From an uncultured Eubacterium sp. (lineage in GTDB: Bacteria > Bacillota > Clostridia > Oscillospirales > Acutalibacteraceae): a stretch of DNA of 12,127 nucleotides. This document shows positions 7,192 through 12,127 of the stretch, piece after piece. The DNA is taken from assembly GCA_945979635.1 (NCBI GenBank), contig CAMFPZ010000010.1:1-12127 (forward strand). Reading direction: 5' to 3'. A model generated the notes under the pieces. That model made no database searches, was not told the DNA's origin, and saw only the letters and a list, made by a program, of their open reading frames with translations. The position numbers and the translations under genes were made by a program. Every line of letters begins with the position of its first letter. Within the stretch, counting starts at the first letter, position 1.

Positions 7192-7231
7192 ATACTATCA
7201 CTCCTGTCGCAGGTTGTCAAACATATGTATA
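7192..7231 (-). promoter_or_regulatory. lexA promoter with overlapping LexA-box-like operator
   Basis: Read on the minus strand, TTGACA (7220-7215), a 17-bp spacer and TAGTAT (7197-7192) form a good sigma-A promoter. A sequence centred on CATATG (7222-7227) overlaps the -35. Over 7218-7231 it matches 10 of 14 positions of the Gram-positive LexA consensus CGAACATATGTTCG, with one weak half. A second small inverted repeat, CCTG-tcg-CAGG (7203-7213), lies in the spacer. Autorepression of lexA is usual in Firmicutes. Confidence 0.6.
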
Positions 7232-7352
7232 AAAATTCAAGATATTTTAACATAGAGCTTTGTTATGCTTTTCGGAATTATACATTTTTCTACGCAAAAC
7301 GCAAATAATAAGACTTAAGCGGACATAATTTTCAATTTCTTTGAAAAAACTG

Positions 7353-7381
7353 TTGACATTTTTGGGTGAATACTATATAAT
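7353..7381 (+). promoter_or_regulatory. Consensus sigma-A promoter of the tRNA operon
   Basis: TTGACA (7353-7358), exactly 17 bp, then TATAAT (7376-7381): both hexamers are perfect. Transcription should start near 7388, about 13 nt before the first tRNA. This strength fits a stable-RNA operon. Confidence 0.93.
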
Positions 7382-7400
7382 CTTGCTTGCAAGTAAAAAT

Positions 7401-7477
7401 GGCTTTATAGCTCAGTTGGCTAGAGCATGCGGTTCATACCCGCAGTGTCACTGGTTCGAATCCAGTTAAAGCCACCA
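7401..7477 (+). tRNA. tRNA-Met (CAT), elongator type
   Basis: 77 nt with genome-encoded CCA (7475-7477). Acceptor GGCTTTA/TAAAGCC pairs fully, the D arm is GCTC...GAGC, the anticodon stem is TGCGG/CCGCA with loop TTCATAC, and the T arm is ACTGG-TTCGAAT-CCAGT. The paired G1-C72 excludes an initiator tRNA. The loop TTCATAC matches elongator Met better than the lysidine-modified tRNA-Ile2 (usually CTCATAA), although CAT alone cannot exclude Ile2. Confidence 0.95.
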
Positions 7478-7481
7478 TTTT

Positions 7482-7556
7482 GGCACCATGGTCAAGCGGT
7501 TAAGACACCGCCCTTTCACGGCGGTATCACGGGTTCGATTCCCGTTGGTGTCACCA
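7482..7556 (+). tRNA. tRNA-Glu (TTC)
   Basis: 75 nt with encoded CCA. Acceptor GGCACCA/TGGTGTC pairs with one G-U. The anticodon stem CACCGCC/GGCGGT region has loop CTTTCAC, giving anticodon TTC. The T arm is ACGGG-TTCGATT-CCCGT. The sequence closely resembles Bacillus tRNA-Glu. Only 4 nt separate it from tRNA-Met, so both come from one transcript. Confidence 0.97.
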
Positions 7557-7558
7557 AG

Positions 7559-7589
7559 AGAGCACTTCCTATGAGGTGCTCTTTTTTTT
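7559..7589 (+). terminator. Terminator of the tRNA operon
   Basis: A 9-bp stem AGAGCACTT/AGGTGCTCT (7559-7567, 7574-7582; one G-U) with a 6-nt loop is followed by a run of eight T. It begins 3 nt after the tRNA-Glu CCA end. Confidence 0.95.
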
Positions 7590-7627
7590 ATCAAAAAATA
7601 AGCTCAACCTCGCAAAATATTAAGCCA

Positions 7628-7678
7628 AGGGCGACTGTGCAGGAAATTCAAAATGTGATTTTCTGCAACAGTCGCCCT
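7628..7678 (-). terminator. Long hairpin downstream of yerB, probable terminator
   Basis: AGGGCGACTGT (7628-7638) pairs with 7668-7678. After one bulged base, GCAGGAAA (7639-7646) pairs with 7659-7666 (one G-U), giving about 19 bp. It starts 7 nt beyond the yerB stop. The sequence after it on the minus strand (CTTGGCTTAATATTTTG) is a poor U-run, so it may act as an mRNA 3'-end protector or a barrier between converging units as much as a terminator. Confidence 0.65.
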
Positions 7679-7685
7679 GTTTACA

Positions 7686-8735
7686 TTATTCCACGCAGCT
7701 CACCGAGCCCTCATGATTTGCGGAAACAAAGCCGATATACGACTTGCCCTTATTAATTGAAATAGGATTTGAGCTTGCATCCTTAATGCTCAAAACGCCG
7801 TTATCAACCGACCAGGTAATATCGCACGCCTTTCCGTTAGAAACATATACGCCTGTACCCGATGTCCACGAATAGTTGAGATAAGTTGTTGTGGAGCCGT
7901 TATACGGAGTAGTAATATATTTCGAATCAGCCTTTAGCAAAATCAAATTGCTGAATGTAACATCAGTTTTCCAATCGCCTGTGTGATAAAGCTTATCCTC
8001 TGTGTTGAAGCTGAAATCTCTTGTTTTTGTACGGCTCGAAAACTTAATGCTTACTGAATTTGCAGCGATTGTACCTGCGTCCAGAATGCTTTCGTTAAAA
8101 TTGAGTTTAACGATTTTATCCTCGTCCATTGTCTTTCGAAATCCCTTGCTGTCAATAACATCCTCGAGTGCGGCAACCTTCATAATTCCTGTATGCTCGC
8201 TCGAAACCTTTCGAGATTTATCTCTGCCGAAAAGAGCACCTCCGTTCATACCGTCGATATCGTCAATTCCGAGACTCTTGATTGTTTCGTAACCACCGAT
8301 ATAATCCGCCTTGCTGTGACTTCCGCCCCAATGAATGAAAATCGAATCAAAAAAGCTGCTGAATTCAACAAAGCTCGGTCTTGCACTGCGAAGCGGACCG
8401 ATTTGACTCGGAATGCTCGAATAATCCGAATAAACCCAAAGCATACGGGTAATTCCGCCCTCTACCTCGCCCTCGCAAATAATATCGGAGCTTCCGATAC
8501 CCCATTGCGGACGAGCATCGCTATGATTTTCTACAACAACCGAAATGGGTCTTTTGCCCTTTTGTGACTCATCAATCTCCAATCCCGTAAATGAATTGGT
8601 CGGCGGTATATATTGAGTTGTCGTTTCAGTAGTAGTCGTTTCGGGCTCCTCAACCTCCTTCGAGCAGCCGAAAAGCGTCAACGCCATAATAAGCATCATA
8701 ACCAATGCAAGGATTTTTACAATTTTCTTATTCAT
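7686..8735 (-). CDS. yerB: YerB-type lipoprotein, DUF3048
   Basis: Surface lipoprotein of unknown biochemical role, common in Firmicutes. The 349 residues start with a lipoprotein signal: M-N-K-K, a hydrophobic core and the lipobox L-F-G-C with lipidated Cys24. A Thr/Glu-rich linker (28-41) follows. The N-terminal DUF3048 domain shows its signature: R-P-I-S-V-V-V-E-N (62-70), A-R-P-Q-W-G-I (74-80), E-G-G-I-T-R (92-97), I-G-P-L-R-S-A-R-P (112-120). The second DUF3048 half covers roughly 235-345. AAAGGAG 6 nt before the ATG fixes the start. It has its own promoter, 137 nt after the spoIVB stop, overlapped by a palindrome that could be an operator. Confidence 0.93.
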   Translation of the reverse strand: MNKKIVKILALVMMLIMALTLFGCSKEVEEPETTTTETTTQYIPPTNSFTGLEIDESQKGKRPISVVVENHSDARPQWGIGSSDIICEGEVEGGITRMLWVYSDYSSIPSQIGPLRSARPSFVEFSSFFDSIFIHWGGSHSKADYIGGYETIKSLGIDDIDGMNGGALFGRDKSRKVSSEHTGIMKVAALEDVIDSKGFRKTMDEDKIVKLNFNESILDAGTIAANSVSIKFSSRTKTRDFSFNTEDKLYHTGDWKTDVTFSNLILLKADSKYITTPYNGSTTTYLNYSWTSGTGVYVSNGKACDITWSVDNGVLSIKDASSNPISINKGKSYIGFVSANHEGSVSCVE

Positions 8736-8759
8736 ATTTGCTCCTTTTCTAAAACGCAG

Positions 8760-8806
8760 TAAAATGTTTACTAAAACATTTTAACAAAAAAAATACGAAA
8801 AATCAA
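8760..8806 (-). promoter_or_regulatory. yerB promoter with operator-like palindrome over the -10 box
   Basis: Read on the minus strand: TTGATT (8806-8801), 17 bp, TAAAAT (8783-8778). The -10 hexamer is the outer end of a perfect inverted repeat, TAAAATGTTT with AAACATTTTA (10-bp arms at 8774-8783 and 8760-8769, 4-bp centre), which also spans the expected start site near 8771. This position is classic for a repressor operator. The motif is not one I can assign to a regulator. Confidence 0.6.
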
Positions 8807-8872
8807 TATTTAGTTCGAATTAAACGAAAAAAACACAATATCTTGAAGAAGAGCATATATAAATGGTGAAAA

Positions 8873-10066
8873 TCATTCGCACGCCTCAACCATTGTTTGA
8901 GCAAAAACAGCATATCCCTTTTCGGGATTGTTCAGTATTACATGAGTCAAGGCACCCACGATTCTGCCATCTTGAATAATGGGCGAGCCGCTCATTCCCT
9001 GCACAATACCACCCGTTTTTTTTAGCAGTTCCTCGTCGGTAATCTTCAAAACAATATTCTTTTCCATATTTCCCTCGCTATAACTTATATGCGTAATTTC
9101 AATCTCGTATTCTCCGATTTCATTCCCTTCAACCGTCGAGAGCAAAGTGGCTTTGCCACGCTTAACCTGTTGTGCCGATGCGACAGGATATTCAAGAGCA
9201 AACTCCGGAATGAAGGTATATTCGCCGAAAATTCCGCAACGCGTATTGGCGGTTAATCTGCCTATGGTCTTGTCCGAAAAATCACATTCGAGCGAGCCCG
9301 CCGTTCCCTTCGCGGCACGCTGAACCTCCTTTATTCCGGCTCTCACGGCTTCGCCCTCAAGCAGTGGCATAATTTCGTTTGTGTCAACATCATTAACTTG
9401 GTGTCCGAGAGCACCGAATTTACCGCTTATTGAATCATAAAATGTCAGCGTTCCTATGCCTGCAGTTGAATCTCTTACCCACATTCCCGCCTTATAGCAG
9501 CCCTCTCGCGGACTGTATATAGGAGTCAGCTTATAGCTTTTGTATCTGTCGCCTCTTTTTATTTCCACATCAAAGGATGCTCCCATATTATTATTCAAAA
9601 TTGCCTGAACCTCGTCGGAGGTATAAACCTTTACCCCGTCTATGGAGATTATTATGTCACCAACCTCAATCCCTGCCTCCTGCGTGGGATTTCGCTTTCC
9701 GTCATCTGTTTCGATGCTCTGCGTGCCTACAACAATAACGCCGTCTGTATAGAGCTTTATACCAAACACCTCACCGCTGACATAAACATCACGCTCCTGC
9801 TTTTGGCTAATGCTGACCTCCTTTATCGGCACTATCCCAAGAAGCTTTAAATCCTCTTTAACAGGCTCGGCACTTTGCGAATCAACCGAAATATATCCGC
9901 GAAGGCTCTTCGAGGCATATGTTATTACTCCCGAAAACGGAGGTGCCTCATCACCGTAAACTACCACATTATCCGGCAGTACTGCATTTGCATAAATAAT
10001 AAAAGCGAAAAGCAGTGTGCATATTCCCGCCAAAATTGTATCAAAAATTCTTATTGCCTTTTTCAT
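8873..10066 (-). CDS. spoIVB: SpoIVB sporulation peptidase (family S55)
   Basis: SpoIVB is secreted from the forespore into the intermembrane space, where it cleaves SpoIVFA and so triggers SpoIVFB to process pro-sigma-K. The 397 residues have an N-terminal membrane/signal segment (8-28), a PDZ domain (about 97-183, with V-G-D-I-I-I-S-I-D-G at 135-144) and the S55 peptidase domain. The likely triad is His222 (G-A-L-G-H), Asp344 (K-I-T-D-E) and Ser359 (G-M-S-G-S-P). Spacing between the last two is 15, as I recall for Bacillus SpoIVB. AGGGTGA precedes the ATG by about 6 nt. It diverges from yebC and is followed by yerB. spo0A, the usual downstream neighbour in Clostridia, is not here. No convincing sigma-G promoter was found. 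Confidence 0.95.
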   Translation of the reverse strand: MKKAIRIFDTILAGICTLLFAFIIYANAVLPDNVVVYGDEAPPFSGVITYASKSLRGYISVDSQSAEPVKEDLKLLGIVPIKEVSISQKQERDVYVSGEVFGIKLYTDGVIVVGTQSIETDDGKRNPTQEAGIEVGDIIISIDGVKVYTSDEVQAILNNNMGASFDVEIKRGDRYKSYKLTPIYSPREGCYKAGMWVRDSTAGIGTLTFYDSISGKFGALGHQVNDVDTNEIMPLLEGEAVRAGIKEVQRAAKGTAGSLECDFSDKTIGRLTANTRCGIFGEYTFIPEFALEYPVASAQQVKRGKATLLSTVEGNEIGEYEIEITHISYSEGNMEKNIVLKITDEELLKKTGGIVQGMSGSPIIQDGRIVGALTHVILNNPEKGYAVFAQTMVEACE

Positions 10067-10110
10067 AGAATCACCCTATATAGTTTTGCCTGTAAGCGAA
10101 AAAATCATAC

Positions 10111-10139
10111 TTGAAACAGAAGAATATATGTGATAAAAT
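10111..10139 (+). promoter_or_regulatory. yebC promoter
   Basis: TTGAAA (10111-10116), 17 bp, TAAAAT (10134-10139). Transcription would start about 35 nt before the yebC ATG. The -10 hexamer and spacing equal those proposed for gap and yerB. Confidence 0.6.
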
Positions 10140-10179
10140 AAAATGATTGATTTTGAAATTTCGAAGGAAGGTTTAATCT

Positions 10180-10926
10180 ATGAGCGGACATAATAAATGG
10201 AGTACCATTAAGAGAAAGAAGGGTGCAAACGACGCCGCAAGAGCAAAGGTGTTTACAAAAATCGGCAGAGAGCTCGCTGTTGCAGTAAAAAACGGCGGTG
10301 CCGACCCGAACAATAACGCAAAGCTTCGCGATGTTATCGCAAAAGCAAAGCAAAATAATGTTCCAAACGATAATATCGACAGAATGCTCAAAAAGGCTGC
10401 CGGCGACGCAGACACCACTAATTATGAGGAAATCATCTACGAGGGCTACGGACCGTCAGGCGTTGCAGTTGTAGTTGAAGCACTGACCGATAACCGAAAT
10501 CGTACTGCCGGCGAGGTTCGCCACTATTTCGACAAGGCGGGCGGAAATATGGGCAATCCGGGCTCCGTAACATTTATGTTTGAGCGTCAAGGCGTTATTA
10601 TTATCGAAAAAGAGGACACCGACGAGGATCAGCTTATGGAGGATGCCCTCGAGGCAGGTGCAACGGACTTTCTAACCGACGAGGAGGATATTTTCGAAAT
10701 CCGCACCGAGCCTAATGATGTCGGTGTTATCCGCGACGAGCTCGCACAAAAGGGATATGCAATCGTCTCCTCCGAGCCTGCTTACATTCCGTCAACCTAT
10801 ACCCGCCTCGAAAACGAGGACGATATGAAAAAAATGGCAAGAATGATAGAAATGTTCGAGGAAAACGACGATGTTCAGAACATTTATCATAACTGGGAAA
10901 ACGAAGACGAATACGACGAAGACTAA
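10180..10926 (+). CDS. yebC: YebC/PmpR family protein (TACO1-like translation/regulatory factor)
   Basis: YebC proteins were long annotated as transcriptional regulators. More recent work on bacterial members and mitochondrial TACO1 ties the family to ribosomes and relief of stalling at proline-rich stretches. Which role applies here is not visible. The 248 residues are the normal length. The N-terminal signature M-S-G-H-N-K-W-S-T-I-K-R-K-K (M-A-G-H-S-K-W in most) is followed by G-R-E-L, the N-V-P region (54-56) and D-N-R-N-R-T-A-G-E-V-R (102-112). The C-terminus is strongly acidic (last about 20 residues rich in E/D). GGAAGG before the ATG is a good ribosome binding site. It is a single-gene unit divergent from spoIVB and convergent with the ZIP gene. 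Confidence 0.95.
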   Translation: MSGHNKWSTIKRKKGANDAARAKVFTKIGRELAVAVKNGGADPNNNAKLRDVIAKAKQNNVPNDNIDRMLKKAAGDADTTNYEEIIYEGYGPSGVAVVVEALTDNRNRTAGEVRHYFDKAGGNMGNPGSVTFMFERQGVIIIEKEDTDEDQLMEDALEAGATDFLTDEEDIFEIRTEPNDVGVIRDELAQKGYAIVSSEPAYIPSTYTRLENEDDMKKMARMIEMFEENDDVQNIYHNWENEDEYDED

Positions 10927-10928
10927 AA

Positions 10929-10956
10929 TGAACGCAGGGGAAATCCCCTGCGTTCA
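10929..10956 (+). terminator. 12-bp hairpin directly after yebC
   Basis: TGAACGCAGGGG (10929-10940) and its perfect complement (10945-10956) enclose AAAT, 2 nt after the yebC stop. The stem is strong but is not followed by a T-run on the plus strand. It may stabilise the mRNA end or belong to the repeat cluster that follows. Confidence 0.6.
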
Positions 10957-10992
10957 GTGATATACGGCTTTGCCGTGTGATATATTCCCTTG
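10957..10992. repeat. GTGATATA direct repeats separated by small hairpins
   Basis: GTGATATA occurs at 10957-10964 and 10977-10984, 20 bp apart. Between them ACGGC-TTT-GCCGT (10964-10976) forms a hairpin. After the second copy TTCCCT-TG-AGAGAA (10984-10997) forms a decayed hairpin with one mismatch. This constant-box/variable-hairpin layout resembles short dispersed repeats I associate with Clostridia genomes. Confidence 0.6.
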
Positions 10993-11032
10993 AGAGAACA
11001 CCAAGGGGGACGGTTCTCCTTGGTGGTGTTTT
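10993..11032. repeat. REP-like repeat, copy 1
   Basis: Contains the core CACCAAGGGGGACGGTTC (10999-11016), shared with copies 2 and 3. CACCAAGG (10999-11006) pairs with CCTTGGTG (11018-11025), followed by GTGTTTTA. An alternative stem GAGAAC/GTTCTC (10993-10998, 11013-11018) competes with it. It lies between the converging yebC and ZIP genes and could serve as a terminator. Confidence 0.75.
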
Positions 11033-11052
11033 ATTGAGAATGAAGCGAGCTA

Positions 11053-11790
11053 TCAGCCGAAAACAACATCAAGTATCATCATCGCAAGAAAGCCTGCGGC
11101 AAACGAAAATGTGGACAAATTATTCCTTTCACACAGATTTGCCTCAGGTATCAGTTCCTGAACAACAACATAAATCATTGCTCCGGCGGCAAACGCCAAA
11201 AGATACGGCAATGCCGGAGATATGATACTAAACAGAACAAGAGTCGTAGCAGCGGCAATAGGCTCAACTATCCCACTTGCAACGCCGTAACAAAGAGACC
11301 TCCCCTTTGATTTTCCGCAGGCATGTATCGGCATAGAAATTATTGCACCCTCAGGGAAATTCTGAATAGCGATGCCAATGCTCAATGCCATTGCATCGGC
11401 GAGCGTTACGCCACAGTCACCATATAGCACACCGGCGAAAATCACTCCAACCGCCATACCCTCCGGGATATTATGAACAGTAACAGCAAGGGCAAGCATC
11501 GAGGTTTTGCTAAGCTTCAAATGGGGAGTAATTTTATCAACAACGGGAAGCAGAGAAACTCCTGTTATCAATCCCAGCGTCGCAGGCAAAAACGAAAGCC
11601 TGCCCATATCATTACATCGTTCAATCGACGGAATAATCAGCGACCAAACCGAAGCTGCTATCATAACTCCGGCAGAAAATCCAAGCAAAGCCTTTTCAAC
11701 AGAGGGCTTTATTTTTTTCTTCAAAAACAGCACGCACGCTGCTCCGAGACTCGTGCCAATAAAAGGAATAAGTATTCCTAAAGCAATCAT
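11053..11790 (-). CDS. ZIP family divalent metal transporter (GufA/ZupT-like)
   Basis: Integral membrane importer of Zn2+ or related divalent metals. With the ATG start at 11790 it has 245 residues and about eight hydrophobic segments. The metal site motifs are present: H-N-I-P-E-G at 106-111 (TM4), N-F-P-E-G at 144-148 and E-P at 176-177 (TM5), and Q-E-L-I-P-E at 211-216. The first segment P-F-I-G-T-S-L-G-A-A is typical of the GufA-like branch. A GTG at 11799 would add three residues but has no ribosome binding site. GGTGAT sits 4 nt before the ATG, the same type as before spoIVB, so I choose the ATG. Substrate metal is not certain. The gene is flanked on both sides by copies of the same repeat. 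Confidence 0.93.
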   Translation of the reverse strand: MIALGILIPFIGTSLGAACVLFLKKKIKPSVEKALLGFSAGVMIAASVWSLIIPSIERCNDMGRLSFLPATLGLITGVSLLPVVDKITPHLKLSKTSMLALAVTVHNIPEGMAVGVIFAGVLYGDCGVTLADAMALSIGIAIQNFPEGAIISMPIHACGKSKGRSLCYGVASGIVEPIAAATTLVLFSIISPALPYLLAFAAGAMIYVVVQELIPEANLCERNNLSTFSFAAGFLAMMILDVVFG

Positions 11791-11848
11791 AATTATCACC
11801 GTATCATACTATGAAATACGAAAGCACGGTGTGAAAACAACTATTAAG

Positions 11849-11969
11849 ACCACCAAGGGGGACGGTTCCTATTGTTGGCTTTATATGGCTCAAAGCCGCA
11901 TAAATACTGAATTTTTGCATTTTTAACAATAATTCAAAACCACCAAGGAGAACCGTCCCCCTTGGTGGT
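11849..11969. repeat. 121-bp inverted REP doublet (REPIN- or MITE-like), copies 2 and 3
   Basis: The ends are a perfect 20-bp inverted repeat: ACCACCAAGGGGGACGGTTC at 11849-11868 and its complement at 11950-11969. Inside are nested inverted repeats TATTGTT/AACAATA (11870-11876, 11925-11931) and GGCTTT/AAAGCC (11877-11882, 11892-11897). The whole element can therefore fold into a long branched hairpin. The right-hand copy also has its own palindrome: a perfect 16-bp stem, 11933-11948 with 11960-11975, loop AGAACCGTCCC. No coding capacity is seen. It lies upstream of the ZIP gene and downstream of the right-edge gene. No transposase is in the window. Confidence 0.8.
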
Positions 11970-11974
11970 TTTGA

Positions 11975-12011
11975 AAACAGCACCCCGGATTAACTATCCA
12001 AGGTGCTGTTT
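11975..12011 (-). terminator. Terminator of the right-edge minus-strand gene
   Basis: AAACAGCACC (11975-11984) pairs with GGTGCTGTTT (12002-12011), and an inner GGAT/ATCC pair (11987-11990, 11996-11999) extends it. On the minus strand it is followed by TTC from the GTTTTC context and lies 19 nt after the stop codon at 12031-12033. Its end overlaps by one base the outer stem of repeat copy 3. Confidence 0.7.
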
Positions 12012-12030
12012 GTAATACTGTTATAAATTA

Positions 12031-12127
12031 TCAGCAGAACATAATTATCAGCTTCGAAGCAAGAACAATACAAATCAAAGCGATAGGATAGGTTGCCGCA
12101 TAAGCCGAGGCAACATCCTCCGTTCCT
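12031..12127 (-). CDS. C-terminus of a membrane protein, AspT/YidE-type antiporter-like (5' part off window)
   Basis: On the minus strand the frame from 12126 runs 31 residues to TGA (12031-12033): G-T-E-D-V-A-S-A-Y-A-A-T-Y-P-I-A-L-I, then a hydrophobic end C-I-V-L-A-S-K-L-I-I-M-F-C. The A-x-A-Y-A-x-x-Y-P motif running into a final membrane helix resembles the last segment of AspT/YidE/YbjL antiporters. A hairpin terminator right after the stop supports a real gene end. Coding is likely; the family call is tentative because so little is visible. Confidence 0.55.
   Translation of the reverse strand, partial: GTEDVASAYAATYPIALICIVLASKLIIMFC

Noticed and set aside
7232..7352. Extra gene or riboswitch between lexA and the tRNA operon
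   Set aside because: AT-rich spacer with no start plus ribosome binding site and no structured motif that I recognise.
7427..7756. 109-codon open frame on the plus strand
   Set aside because: It runs through both tRNA genes, their terminator and the end of yerB; not a protein gene.
10067..10160. Sigma-G promoter for spoIVB
   Set aside because: GTATG and CATTTTA fragments are present on the minus strand but never as a GMATR/CATnnTA pair at 17-18 bp.
10929..11032. CRISPR array
   Set aside because: Only two short GTGATATA copies, hairpins instead of unique spacers, and no cas genes.
11791..11799. GTG start of the ZIP gene at 11799
   Set aside because: No Shine-Dalgarno precedes it, while the ATG at 11790 has GGTGAT at the right distance.

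Overview
The window looks like a chromosomal segment from an endospore-forming anaerobic Clostridia bacterium, probably of the Ruminococcaceae/Oscillospiraceae type. The gene families (SpoIVB, LexA of the Gram-positive type, DegV, YerB/DUF3048, YebC, a bifunctional HTH-BirA), strong GGAGG-type ribosome binding sites and TTGAxx/TAAAAT promoters support this. No phage, plasmid, CRISPR or defence genes are visible. The first 42 bases are not biological: they match an Illumina Nextera i7 adapter including an index, so this is the raw end of an assembled contig.

Layout. Positions 43-134 hold the last 29 codons of a gene that looks like hemW. A strongly expressed glycolytic gap gene follows (311-1324, +) with its own promoter and terminator. 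Facing it is a tightly packed seven-gene array on the minus strand (7141 down to 1490): lexA, mrp/Nbp35-type Fe-S carrier ATPase, dCMP deaminase, HAD-IB phosphatase, an unrecognised membrane-anchored protein with a calcium-loop motif, degV, birA. Intergenic gaps are 1-16 nt, one promoter with a LexA-box-like sequence lies in front, and one bidirectional terminator lies at the end. A two-tRNA operon (elongator Met-CAT, Glu-TTC) with a perfect consensus promoter diverges from lexA. It converges on the minus-strand lipoprotein gene yerB, which has a promoter whose -10 box is built into a 24-bp palindrome. spoIVB lies upstream of yerB, and yebC diverges from spoIVB. A ZIP metal transporter gene converges on yebC. 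At the right edge is the C-terminus of a membrane protein resembling AspT/YidE antiporters.

The genes are mostly housekeeping: glycolysis (gap), DNA-damage response (lexA), pyrimidine nucleotide supply (dCMP deaminase), Fe-S assembly (mrp), biotin control (birA), fatty-acid use (degV), translation (tRNAs, yebC), sporulation (spoIVB) and metal uptake (ZIP). The array head suggests, without proving it, that LexA may co-regulate the genes behind it.

The least conventional content is in the right-hand quarter. A repeat family with the core CACCAAGGGGGACGGTTC occurs three times. Two copies form a 121-bp inverted doublet (REPIN-like). The third sits in a stack of hairpins with GTGATATA spacers between yebC and the ZIP gene. 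I found no convincing new multi-gene system. The best leads are the lexA-led array, the yerB operator-like palindrome and these repeats.
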